From Betaproteobacteria bacterium (lineage in GTDB: Bacteria > Pseudomonadota > Gammaproteobacteria > Burkholderiales > Usitatibacteraceae): a DNA stretch of 64,000 nt. The notes under the pieces were generated by a model. The model made no database searches. It worked only from the letters and a program-made list of their open reading frames with translations, and was not told the DNA's origin. The position numbers were made by a program, and so were the translations under genes. Numbering within the stretch: the stretch's first letter is position 1; each line of letters begins with the position of its first letter. The stretch is taken from the NCBI GenBank assembly GCA_016720925.1, contig JADKJR010000022.1, positions 1 through 64,000 of the forward strand. The letters are read 5' to 3'. Shown here piece after piece: positions 29,321 through 37,821 of the stretch.

Positions 29321-29590
29321 ATTGGTGTCTCCGGCGAAGGTTTCGAGGGATGAGTCTGGACGAAGTATGTGTTGCGGCGGGTGCGACAAACGGGATACCC
29401 GCAGAGATTGACTGATATCGAAGACAACCTCGTGACAATACAAGGACAGAAGGCAAGCGAATCGGAAGAAAATGCAGGATCGGCGGCGGAAAGCGAAGGA
29501 AAATTGAACGCCAAACTGGTGCCCAAGTCAAGGCCGCCTTGTCCAGTGACTGGTGACGCTGGCGGGGCTGTACTCCGGTAAACTCGCGGC

Positions 29591-30841
29591 ATGCCCTCCG
29601 CCGCGCCCACCACAATTTCTCCCGCCAGCTTCAAATCCGATGCCACCATCATTTCGCTGGTCGGTATCGCCCATGGCACATCGCATTTTTTTCATCTGAT
29701 GTTGCCATCGCTGTTTCCGTGGTTCATGCCGGAATTTGGTCTCGGCTACGCGCAGGTTGGCGTACTCATGACGGTATTTTTCGTTGTCTCCGGCATTGGC
29801 CAGGCGCTTGCGGGTATCTGGGTGGACAAGTTCGGCGCCCATCGCGTGCTGTGCGCCGGCGTGGGTATGTTGGCTTGTTCGGGTTTGGTGGTATCGATCG
29901 CTCCCAATTTTGTTGCCCTTATGGCCGCGGCTGCCGTGGCGGGAATCGGCAACAGCGTGTTTCATCCGGCCGATTTCGCGCTTCTGGCGAAGCGTGTTTC
30001 CCAGCAGCGCATGGGCCATGCCTTTTCCACGCACGGCATATCCGGAAATCTCGGCTGGGCGATTGCGCCACTGTTCATGACGGCCATTGCGAGCGCCGCC
30101 GGCTGGCGCGCGGCGGGCATCGGTGCCGCGCTCTTCGGTGCGGTGTCGCTGACGCTGTTGATATGGAAACGCGATCTCCTGAAATACCAACTCCAGCACG
30201 AAATTCGCGCCGATCCGGTGGAAAACCCGGCCGTTACAGTCACCCGAAGCACCTGGTCGTTCCTGCGCGAGCCAATGCTCTGGTTTGCATTCTTGTTCTT
30301 TCTATTCTCGACGTTTGGTTTCGGCGCGCTACAGAATTTTGCACCGCCTTTGCTGCGTGAGTTGTTCGGCCTGTCGTTGGCCGCCTCGACGTCGGCGCTA
30401 TCAATTTATTTGCTGGGTGGATCGGCGGGCCTCGTCCTTGGCGGATTTCTGGCGAAGCCGGGCAACCAGCACGAGCGCTATGTGATGTTCGCATTTGCGT
30501 CCGGCGTGTTTTTTGCGCTTGCACTGGCGCTGTTGCCCATGCCAGTCTGGCTGGTACTGCCGACGATGGCGCTGATGGGCTTCGGCGTTGGCATCGCCGG
30601 GCCGTCGCGCGACCTGCTGGTGCGCGCCGCGACCAAGGCGCGCCTCGGCGAAGGCGCCTATGGCCGCGTGTATGGAATGGTCTATTCGGGACTCGATGTC
30701 GGGCTCGCGTTGGCGCCGATCGCTTTCGGCACCTTGCTCGACCGGCAACTGTATTCAATGGTTTTCATTGGCGTCGCGATGACGCTTGCCAGCGCGATCG
30801 TCGCTGCGTTGGCTCTGGGCCGGGAAGTACACGAAATATAG
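29591..30841 (+). CDS. Major facilitator superfamily transporter
   Basis: 416 residues with about 12 membrane helices. The first half begins after a short cytoplasmic N-terminus (IISLVGIAHGTSHFFHLMLPSLFPW), and the loop 2-3 motif appears as GIWVDKFGAHRVLCAG. The GIAHGTSHFF start and the HPADFALLAKR segment resemble fosmidomycin-resistance (Fsr)-type MFS permeases. The substrate is unknown. The gene ends directly at a palindromic element that separates it from the convergent PIN gene. Confidence 0.85.
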   Translation: MPSAAPTTISPASFKSDATIISLVGIAHGTSHFFHLMLPSLFPWFMPEFGLGYAQVGVLMTVFFVVSGIGQALAGIWVDKFGAHRVLCAGVGMLACSGLVVSIAPNFVALMAAAAVAGIGNSVFHPADFALLAKRVSQQRMGHAFSTHGISGNLGWAIAPLFMTAIASAAGWRAAGIGAALFGAVSLTLLIWKRDLLKYQLQHEIRADPVENPAVTVTRSTWSFLREPMLWFAFLFFLFSTFGFGALQNFAPPLLRELFGLSLAASTSALSIYLLGGSAGLVLGGFLAKPGNQHERYVMFAFASGVFFALALALLPMPVWLVLPTMALMGFGVGIAGPSRDLLVRAATKARLGEGAYGRVYGMVYSGLDVGLALAPIAFGTLLDRQLYSMVFIGVAMTLASAIVAALALGREVHEI

Positions 30842-30909
30842 CAAACTCAAGCACTGGAGCGCATTTCCAGCCGTTTATGCCCGAAAACGCCCGTCAATGC
30901 TGGAGTTTG
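30842..30909. repeat. Dispersed palindromic element, copy E
   Basis: The left arm CAAACTCAAGCACTGGAGCG (30842-30861) pairs imperfectly with the right end CGTCAATGCTGGAGTTTG (to 30909). It starts immediately after the MFS stop codon and ends 8 bp before the stop codon of the convergent PIN gene. Confidence 0.75.
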
Positions 30910-30917
30910 GCAAAAAG

Positions 30918-31385
30918 TCATTGACTTATACCGGACAGGGTCGCGATCATTTCCTGCACATTCAGGATCGTCATGCCGAATTTCGATGCGCGGCTTTTCA
31001 GTCCGAATACGGCGTTGTCGCGCGAGACCAGCGCGTCGGCTTTGGCATGGTAGGCGAGGGCGAGGAAATGCTCGTCGTCGCGATCGCGGCAGCGTGGAAA
31101 TCCGCCGGGCAGCAACAGTTGCTTCAATGAAAATGTGGCAGGCATGGAAAATTGCGTTGCCTGCGCCTGATAGCGTGCAAACACGTCTGCTTGCCGGGCT
31201 GCATCAAGTTTCAATTGTCGATAGCCCAGCACGCGCCTCAGTTCCACGATTGCCGGTTCATGGGTCAGCACGACGATTTGGCCGTCGGCAACACCTTTGC
31301 GCAGCGGGCGCATGAACGGATCATCAAACACTAGCCAGTCGATGACGACGTTGGTATCCAATACCAGTCGCGGCCTTGACGTCAC
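30918..31385 (-). CDS. PIN-domain protein, putative toxin-type ribonuclease
   Basis: 155 residues from the GTG at 31385, which overlaps the stop of the upstream flavoprotein gene as GTGA. The PIN acidic residues are present: LDTNVVIDW (first Asp), IVELRRVL (Glu), CRDRDDEHFLALA (Asp cluster) and DALVSRDNAV (last Asp). PIN proteins of this type are metal-dependent RNases, often VapC-like toxins. No antitoxin gene is adjacent; instead it is translationally coupled to yhiN and tag. That makes a stand-alone TA toxin less likely, and a role in RNA or DNA processing is possible. Confidence 0.75.
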   Translation of the reverse strand: MTSRPRLVLDTNVVIDWLVFDDPFMRPLRKGVADGQIVVLTHEPAIVELRRVLGYRQLKLDAARQADVFARYQAQATQFSMPATFSLKQLLLPGGFPRCRDRDDEHFLALAYHAKADALVSRDNAVFGLKSRASKFGMTILNVQEMIATLSGISQ

Positions 31386-32566
31386 AGCGCCTGCCCCGCT
31401 GCCACCGCGGACGACCACGCCCACTGGAAATTGAATCCGCCCAGATGGCCCGTCACATCAACGACTTCACCGATGAAGTAAAGTCCACGGACCTGCATGA
31501 CCTCCATTGTCTTTGAAGAAAGTGCGCGCGTGTCGACGCCGCCGAGTGTGACCTCGGCCTTGTTGTAGCCCAGCGTGCCGGAAGGCTTCACCTGCCAGTC
31601 GTGCAAAGCGCTCGTGATCTCGACCAGATTTTTCTCGCTGAACTGATTCATGGGCAGGTTGATGCCGTGTACGTCGCACCAGCTTTGCGCAAAACGTTTG
31701 GGAAGGCGCTCCGCCAGCACGTTGGAGAGTAGCTGCTTCGAATGTTGGTGTTCGCGCAACCATTCGGACGCGCTCGGTCCGGGCAAGAGGTCGATATGAA
31801 CTGGCTCCTTGGCGGAACCATTCTGCCAATACGTGGAAATCTGCAAAATGGCGGGGCCGGACAGGCCGCGATGTGTCAGCAGCAAGCCTTCGCGAAACTG
31901 CCCATCGTGACAGGAGACTTCCGCATCGAGCGAGAGCCCGGACAAGTCGCCATATTTCGCCATGCTTTCCGGGTCGAAACTGAGCGGCACCAGGGCAGGA
32001 CGCGGCGGCACAACCTTCAGACCAAACTGTTCGGCGATCTTGTATCCGAACGGTGTTGCACCGATTTTCGGCACAGCCAAACCACCGGTCGCAATCACTA
32101 GCGCGTTTGCGGTGAACTCACCCCGGTCAGTCTTGACCGTGAACCGGTCTTGCGCGCGCGCCACATTCGAAATTATGCAAGGCATGCACCATTGCACCTG
32201 CGCGCGATCGCATTCACTCTTGAGCATGTTGATGATCTGAATAGCGCTGTCATCGCAAAATAACTGGCCAAGCGTTTTCTCGTGATAGCCGATGCCGTGC
32301 TTTTCGACCAGCTTGATGAAGTCCCGCGGCGTAAAGCGGGCGAGGGCGGAGCGGCAGAAATGCGGGTTTTCCGATATGAAGTTCTCGGGCGTGGCGTGTA
32401 GGTTGGTGAAATTGCAGCGCCCGCCGCCCGAGATACGGATCTTTTCGCCGAGCCTGTGATAGTGGTCGATCAGCAATACCGATTTGCCTCGCTTCCCGGC
32501 CTCAGCGGCGCACATCATGCCGGCAGCGCCGGCGCCGATGATGATGGCGTCGAATTCAGTTTTCAA
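31382..32566 (-). CDS. HI0933/YhiN-family FAD-binding flavoprotein
   Basis: 394 residues from a TTG at 32566 that overlaps the stop of tag as TTGA; the reading frame upstream of it is not homologous. The N-terminus FDAIIIGAGAAGMMCAAEAG is a Rossmann FAD site. HI0933 signatures follow: GEKIRISGGGRCNFTN, LVIATGGLAVPKIGATPFGY, LLLTHRGLSGPAILQIS, and the C-terminal LYFIGEVVDVTGHLGGFNFQWAWSSA. The physiological reaction is unknown for this family. It is the third gene of the CBS-tag-yhiN-PIN unit. Confidence 0.9.
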   Translation of the reverse strand: MKTEFDAIIIGAGAAGMMCAAEAGKRGKSVLLIDHYHRLGEKIRISGGGRCNFTNLHATPENFISENPHFCRSALARFTPRDFIKLVEKHGIGYHEKTLGQLFCDDSAIQIINMLKSECDRAQVQWCMPCIISNVARAQDRFTVKTDRGEFTANALVIATGGLAVPKIGATPFGYKIAEQFGLKVVPPRPALVPLSFDPESMAKYGDLSGLSLDAEVSCHDGQFREGLLLTHRGLSGPAILQISTYWQNGSAKEPVHIDLLPGPSASEWLREHQHSKQLLSNVLAERLPKRFAQSWCDVHGINLPMNQFSEKNLVEITSALHDWQVKPSGTLGYNKAEVTLGGVDTRALSSKTMEVMQVRGLYFIGEVVDVTGHLGGFNFQWAWSSAVAAGQAL

Positions 32567-33144
32567 CGCAAGGCTTTGTGGCGGAAGCAGGTCACCAGAT
32601 GGTCGTTCACCATGCCGGTTGCCTGCATGAAGGCGTAACAAATGGTCGAGCCGACGAACTTGAATCCACGTGCTTTCAGGTCCTTGCTCATGGCGTCGGA
32701 TTCGAGCGTTTTCGCCGGGACACCGGACATGGCGGTCCACCGGTTTTGTTTCGGCGCCCCGCCGGTGAATGACCAGATGTAGGCATCGAAACTACCGAAC
32801 TCCCGCTGGATGGCGAGGAACGCCAGAGCGTTGATAACGGCACTTTTTACCTTCAGGCGATTTCTCACGATGCCGGGATCAAGCAGCAGCTCTTCGAGTT
32901 TTTGATCAGAAAATCTCGCCACCTTTGACGGATCAAAGCCCGCAAACAGGCGGTGGTAGTTCTTTCTTTTTGCTAGTACAGTGGACCATGACAGTCCCGC
33001 CTGGGCGCCTTCAAGAATCAGGAATTCAAACAGCGTGCGGTCATCGTGAACCGGCACACCCCATTCATTGTCGTGGTAGTCGAGGTAGAGCTTGCCGAGC
33101 GTCGAGTTTTCGCACCAGGGACAGCGCGCCGGGAATTTCGACAA
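32563..33144 (-). CDS. tag: DNA-3-methyladenine glycosylase I
   Basis: About 193 residues. I chose the TTG at 33144 because AGGG lies 8 nt upstream; a TTG at 33150 is also possible. The Tag signatures are RCPWCENS (zinc-binding Cys), LDYHDNEWGVPVHDDRTLFE, LEGAQAGLSWSTVLAKR and FKFVGSTICYAFMQATGMVNDH. The enzyme removes 3-methyladenine from DNA. It follows the CBS gene with a 2-nt gap and overlaps yhiN by 4 nt. Confidence 0.93.
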   Translation of the reverse strand: MSKFPARCPWCENSTLGKLYLDYHDNEWGVPVHDDRTLFEFLILEGAQAGLSWSTVLAKRKNYHRLFAGFDPSKVARFSDQKLEELLLDPGIVRNRLKVKSAVINALAFLAIQREFGSFDAYIWSFTGGAPKQNRWTAMSGVPAKTLESDAMSKDLKARGFKFVGSTICYAFMQATGMVNDHLVTCFRHKALR

Positions 33145-33146
33145 AC

Positions 33147-33575
33147 TCAAGCCCTGATGTAGCTTTCGAGCTGCGAGATGGTGAATTCGTGATCGGCGAT
33201 GATGTCGGTCATCAGGTCGCGGATCGAAATCATGCCTACCACCGTATCGCCATCGACGACCGGCAAATGGCGGATGCCTTTTTCCGACATGATCGCCATG
33301 CATTGGCGTGTGCGCGTTTTCGGTGTAACGATCAGCACGCTGGTGGTCATGATTTCACGCACCTTGGTCTCATGCGAATTCTTGCCGAGCAGGGCAATTT
33401 TGCGGGTGTAATCGCGTTCGGACATGATGCCGACGAGCTTGCCATTTTCCATCACGATCAGCGCACCCACGCTCTTTTCGGCGAGCAGCTTTATCGCGTC
33501 GAATACGCTTTGATCCGGGCGCAGGCTCCAGAGTGTATTGGGACGATTTTTGAACAGTTCCGAGACTGGTTTCAT
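33147..33575 (-). CDS. CBS-domain-pair protein
   Basis: 142 residues, essentially only two CBS domains: about 10-60 (SVFDAIKLLAEKSVGALIVMENGKLVGIMSERDY) and about 75-128 (TRTRQCMAIMSEKGIRHLPVVDGDTVVGMISIRDL). Such stand-alone Bateman modules bind adenine nucleotides and regulate partner proteins. GAGG lies upstream of the ATG. It is the first gene of a coupled unit with tag, yhiN and a PIN gene. The regulatory target is unknown. Confidence 0.9.
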   Translation of the reverse strand: MKPVSELFKNRPNTLWSLRPDQSVFDAIKLLAEKSVGALIVMENGKLVGIMSERDYTRKIALLGKNSHETKVREIMTTSVLIVTPKTRTRQCMAIMSEKGIRHLPVVDGDTVVGMISIRDLMTDIIADHEFTISQLESYIRA

Positions 33576-33636
33576 GACATTCCTCGCGATTCAGTGGGTT
33601 ATTGCAAATTCGTTGCGTTGGTGGGATGCACCGATA

Positions 33637-35283
33637 TTACATGTTTGGATAGTTGGGCCCGCCGCCACCTTCGGGAACCACCCATTTTATGTTCTGCGTG
33701 GGATCCTTTATATCGCAGGTCTTGCAGTGGACGCAATTGGCCGCGTTGATCTGCAGTTTGCGGCTTCCATCAGGGGCTTCGACAAATTCATAGACACCTG
33801 CCGGGCAATAGCGCTGTTCCGGGCCATCATACATCGCAAGATTGATGTTCACCGGCGTGCCGGCATTCCTCAACGTGAGATGCGCGGGCTGGTCTTCTTC
33901 GTGATTGGTGTTCGACATGAACACAGAGGAAAGTCGATCGAAGGTCAGCACGCCATCGGGCTTTGGATAAGTGATCGGCGAAACCTCGGATTTCTTCTTC
34001 AGCGTCTCGTGATCCGAGTGCTGGTGATGCAGCGTCCACGGGGCCTTACCGCGGAACACCACCTGGTCGATGCCGACCATCATGGTGCCGGTGTAGAGTC
34101 CTTTGGACATCCAAGGCTTGAAGTTACGTGCCTTATGGAGTTCATCATGCAGCCAGCTTTTTTTGACGCTCACCGGAAAATCGGTCAGTTCATCGCTGCT
34201 GCGGCCGGCTTTCAACGCCGCCGCGACCGCATCCGCCGCCAGCATGCCGCTCTTGATCGCGGTGTGTGTCCCCTTGATGCGTGACGCATTCAGAAAACCG
34301 GCATCGTCACCGATCAGCACGCCACCCGGGAATGTCAGCTTGGGCAACGACTGCAAGCCGCCGGCGGTGATGGCGCGCGCGCCGTAGGCGATGCGTTTGC
34401 CGCCTTCCAGAAAAGTGCGGATCGCCGCGTGGGTCTTGTATCGTTGGAATTCCTCAAACGGCGAAAGATAGGGGTTCTTGTAGCCCAGCCCGACGACGAA
34501 GCCAACCGCCACCTGATTACCTTCCATGTGATACATGAAGGAACCGCCATAGGTGTCGGACTGCAGCGGCCAGCCCGCGCTATGAACCACCAGTCCCGGG
34601 ACGTGTTTGTCGGGCTTGATCTCCCAAAGTTCTTTCAGCCCCAAGCCATAGACTTGCGGATCGCGTCCATCGCGAAGGTTGAATTTTTCCTGGAGTTCCT
34701 TGCCGAGGTTACCCCTGCAACCTTCGGCGAAAAAAGTGTACCTGGCGTGCAGTTCCATGCCCCGTTGATAGCGTCCGGTTTGTTCGCCGCCCTTGCCGAT
34801 GCCCATGTCGCCGGTCGCCACCCCTTTGACCGAACCGTCATCGTTGAACAGCACTTCTGCCGCCGCAAAGCCGGGATAAATCTCAACCCCTAACGCTTCC
34901 GCTTGCGTCCCCAGCCAGCGACACAAATTGGCCAGGCTGATAATGTAATTGCCGTGATTCTGGAAACAGCCGGGTAGCATCCAGGTCGGAAGTTGCCGTG
35001 CGGAAGATTGAGTCAGAAACATGAATCGATCTTCGGTCACGGCCTGATTGAGCGGCGCACCCTGTGCGTGCCATTCGGGAATCAGTTCGTTCAGCGCGAT
35101 CGGATCGAGCACCGCGCCCGACAGAATATGCGCGCCAACTTCCGAACCCTTTTCGACAATGCACACCGACACGTCGGCGCTCTGCTGCTTCAGCCGGATC
35201 GCCGCGGCCAGCCCGGCAGGGCCCGCGCCGACAATCAAAACGTCATATTCCATCGATTCGCGTTCGGCCATGGCAATGCGCAT
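33637..35283 (-). CDS. Electron-transfer flavoprotein-ubiquinone oxidoreductase
   Basis: 548 residues from the ATG at 35283 (35271 is an alternative). The N-terminus DVLIVGAGPAGLAAAIRLKQ binds FAD. Family blocks follow: VGAHILSGAVLDP, GNYIISLANLCRWLG, YGGSFMYHMEGNQVAVGFVVGL, LIGDDAGFLNASRIKGTHTAIKSGM. At the C-terminus RYCPAGVYE and NCVHCKTCDIKDP supply the four Cys of a [4Fe-4S] cluster. It passes electrons from ETF (fatty-acid or amino-acid dehydrogenases) to ubiquinone at the inner membrane. It is divergent from a thioesterase gene. Confidence 0.96.
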   Translation of the reverse strand: MRIAMAERESMEYDVLIVGAGPAGLAAAIRLKQQSADVSVCIVEKGSEVGAHILSGAVLDPIALNELIPEWHAQGAPLNQAVTEDRFMFLTQSSARQLPTWMLPGCFQNHGNYIISLANLCRWLGTQAEALGVEIYPGFAAAEVLFNDDGSVKGVATGDMGIGKGGEQTGRYQRGMELHARYTFFAEGCRGNLGKELQEKFNLRDGRDPQVYGLGLKELWEIKPDKHVPGLVVHSAGWPLQSDTYGGSFMYHMEGNQVAVGFVVGLGYKNPYLSPFEEFQRYKTHAAIRTFLEGGKRIAYGARAITAGGLQSLPKLTFPGGVLIGDDAGFLNASRIKGTHTAIKSGMLAADAVAAALKAGRSSDELTDFPVSVKKSWLHDELHKARNFKPWMSKGLYTGTMMVGIDQVVFRGKAPWTLHHQHSDHETLKKKSEVSPITYPKPDGVLTFDRLSSVFMSNTNHEEDQPAHLTLRNAGTPVNINLAMYDGPEQRYCPAGVYEFVEAPDGSRKLQINAANCVHCKTCDIKDPTQNIKWVVPEGGGGPNYPNM

Positions 35284-35343
35284 CTTTTTCGGTGAAGTTG
35301 GCTTTATTATAGAGGCGAAGAATCTCTCACGGCGGGCAAAATC

Positions 35344-35769
35344 ATGAATCCAGATCAAACATCCGGCGTATTGCTCCACACATTGCGATTTCCCATTCGC
35401 TGGGGCGACATGGATGCCATGGCGCACGTCAACAATACGCTGTACCTTCGCTACTTTGAGGAAAGCCGTGTTTCCTGGACGCAGAGCCACGGCATGCGCT
35501 TGCGGGGGGAAGGGACCGGGATGATCCTCGCCAAGGTCAGCGTGACATTCAAGAAACCGGTCATCTATCCCGCCAATGTCGTGGTCCATTTGTATGCGGG
35601 ACGCGTCGGCGGTTCCAGTTTCACGATGCAGCAAACACTGACCGTTGAGGGCGAAACCGAGCCATCCGCGACCGGCGAATGTGTCATGGTCTCGTATGAC
35701 TACATGCAAAACAAGGCAGTGCCGGTGCCGGAAAAACTGCGCGCGATACTCGAAGGCAAACAGGGATAA
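35344..35769 (+). CDS. Acyl-CoA thioesterase, hotdog fold (YbgC/4HBT family)
   Basis: 141 residues. The signature IRWGDMDAMAHVNNTLYLRYFEE contains the catalytic Asp and the HVNN stretch of the 4-hydroxybenzoyl-CoA thioesterase family. The hotdog helix and strands follow (VSVTFKKPVIYPANVVVHLY). Proximity to ETF-QO suggests a link with acyl-CoA catabolism, which is inference. It is followed 11 nt later by crcB. Confidence 0.88.
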   Translation: MNPDQTSGVLLHTLRFPIRWGDMDAMAHVNNTLYLRYFEESRVSWTQSHGMRLRGEGTGMILAKVSVTFKKPVIYPANVVVHLYAGRVGGSSFTMQQTLTVEGETEPSATGECVMVSYDYMQNKAVPVPEKLRAILEGKQG

Positions 35770-35780
35770 CGGGGCCCGTG

Positions 35781-36170
35781 ATGGACAAATGGTGGCTGGC
35801 CGCACTGGCGGTGGGCGGTGGATCGGCGATTGGCGGATGGGCGCGCTGGGGATTGGCGATGTGGCTGAATCATCGTCATCCGCTTTTTTACTACGGCACG
35901 TTTGCGGCCAATGCCACCGGTGGTTTTCTGGTGGGCTTGGCAGTGGCATATTTCACGAGGCACCCGGAGCTTCCGCCCGAATGGCGAATCGCCATCATCA
36001 CTGGATTTCTGGGGGGGCTCACGACTTTTTCATCCTATTCAGCCGAAGTGGTCGGCCTCATGGATCGCGGCGAAATCGCCTGGGCGCTGGTCGTGGCGGG
36101 GTCACATTTGGCGGCGTCATTGCTGCTGACGGCGGCGGGCTTCTGGGTATACCGGCACGTTGTTACGTAA
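35781..36170 (+). CDS. crcB: Fluoride channel CrcB/Fluc
   Basis: About 129 residues with four membrane helices. Family motifs are GGWARWGLAMWL, YGTFAANATGGFLVG (the N-terminal GT..AN..G motif) and GFLGGLTTFSSYSAEV (the conserved TTFS with pore-lining Phe). Fluc exports fluoride as a dual-topology dimer. A GTG immediately precedes the ATG and could be the start. No crcB fluoride riboswitch fits in the 11-nt gap upstream. Confidence 0.93.
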   Translation: MDKWWLAALAVGGGSAIGGWARWGLAMWLNHRHPLFYYGTFAANATGGFLVGLAVAYFTRHPELPPEWRIAIITGFLGGLTTFSSYSAEVVGLMDRGEIAWALVVAGSHLAASLLLTAAGFWVYRHVVT

Positions 36171-36209
36171 CAACGATTCGTAAAATCGTTGCGCGACATT
36201 GCAGCCTGA

Positions 36210-37821
36210 TTAGTGGTCGTGATGCTCCAGTCCCGCGTTCAGCAAGGCTCGCGCTTCGAATATCACCTCGGAGGCGGTGAGCCCAAGGGGCGCCATGCCG
36301 TGGGCCATGCACGCATCGGCCGCCGCGCCATGCAAATAGACCGCAAGCTTGGCCGCATCAAGCGCATTCAAACCCTGGCCGAGAAACGCGGCAATCATGC
36401 CCGATAGCGCGTCACCCATGCCACCGGATGCCATACCGGGATTGCCGGATGTGTTGATGAAGTAGCGGCCGTCCGGCACGGCTATAACGGTTCCCGCACC
36501 CTTAAGTACGACAATTCCGTTGAAGCGTTTCGCCAATGCAATCGCCGAGGTCACGCGATCGGCCTCCAGGTGGGCGACAGTTACATTCATCAGGCGCGCC
36601 GCTTCGCCCGGGTGAGGTGTCAATACGAAACTCAAGCACTGGCGAGGCGTTTCAGGCATTTGTGGTCGGGAAGTCGCGCCAGTGCTTGACTTTTCCGACA
36701 ATCCGGCAAGCGTGACACCAAAGCTGGGAGTAGCAGCGATCAGATTGAGTGCGTCCGCGTCCAATACCATGGGAAGGCCGCGGCCGAGCGCCGCTGACAA
36801 AAGTCGGGGCGCGGATTTATCCACGCCTAATCCCATGCCGATCGCCAGCACGGTCATTTCGTTTGCGATGGCGAGATCTTCAGCCCTGCGGAACATGATC
36901 TCGGGGTTCAACGGATCGTATGCAGGCACATCCTTGGCAACAATCCCTGCAAAAACTTTGCCTGGCCCTATATAAAGCGCTGCACGTGCCGCCAACACCG
37001 CAGCACCAACCATGCCTTCGGCGCCACCGATGATACCGACATTGCCGTAGGTACCTTTGTGGGAATGGTGGCGCCGGGCCGGAATCAGCGCGCGAACGTT
37101 TTCCGCCGTCAGCAGTTCACCCGAACCGCCGGATTCACTGGGCGCGGCGACGCCAAGCATATCCAGATGCACCTCGCCTGCATGGTCCTTGCCCTCGCCG
37201 GTGAACAAACCGGGCTTGAGGCCAAGAAAAGTAATCGTATGATCGGCATGGATAGCCGCGCCCAGCGCAACACCGGTATCGGCGCAAAGGCCGCTCGGTA
37301 TGTCGATGGACAGAATCGGTGCGCCTTCCGGACTTCCAACTTGACCGCGCATCTGATTCGCGCGTGCAATGACATTGGCGAAAGCACCCGCGGGCGGGCG
37401 CACCAGCCCAATACCGAACAAGCCGTCGATGATGAGATCGAAAGTTTCATCCTTGGGAATATCCTTGCGCACTACCACCCTTTGCGCGCAAATACGCGGA
37501 ATGCGCACGCTTTGCCGCGGGTTCGCCGAACTTGTGATCGCCGAGTGCAACCAGGAACACGCGCTGGCCGGCCTTTTGTAACGCCGCCGCCGCAACCCAG
37601 GCGTCGCCGCCGTTATTCCCCGGTCCCGCCAACACCAGGATCACGGCGACTTTCCGCCTTCCTGTCAGCGCCAGTTTCAATGCCAGCTTCGCGACGGCGT
37701 CACCGGCGCGTTGCATCAGCGAAATTTTCGGATACTTCTTCGCGTGGGCGACTTCGATCGCGCGTATCTCACCAGCGGTAAAAAGCGCGTCGCGCTTGCA
37801 TGGCGTCACGGCATTTGTCAC
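36210..37821 (-). CDS. nnrD: Bifunctional NAD(P)HX epimerase/dehydratase, one frameshift and an inserted repeat
   Basis: Repairs hydrated NAD(P)H. The N-terminal YjeF_N epimerase domain has LMQRAGDAVAKLAL and VLAGPGNNGGDAWVAA. The C-terminal ADP-dependent dehydratase domain has GTYGNVGIIGGAEGMVGA, FVLTPHPGEAARL, VVLKGAGTVIAVPDG and NPGMASGGMGDALSGMIAAFLGQG. The start is the GTG at 37821, overlapping the nadB stop as GTGA. The frame breaks at a CCC run near 37478; dropping one base joins LRAK to VVVRKD. A 69-bp palindromic element (36626-36694) adds about 23 residues in frame just before the PHPGE motif. Confidence 0.9.
36626..36694. repeat. Dispersed palindromic element, copy B, inside nnrD
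   Basis: Perfect 13-bp arms TCAAGCACTGGCG (36632-36644) and CGCCAGTGCTTGA (36677-36689). The interior, read on the minus strand, contains atgcctgaaacgcc as in copy A. At 69 bp it is 23 codons and keeps the gene open. Confidence 0.9.

Noticed and set aside
30918..31385. VapBC-type toxin-antitoxin pair
   Set aside because: The PIN gene has no adjacent antitoxin; the coupled upstream gene is a flavoprotein.
35770..35781. Fluoride riboswitch before crcB
   Set aside because: Only 11 nt separate crcB from the thioesterase gene, and no crcB-type fold is seen ahead of that gene.
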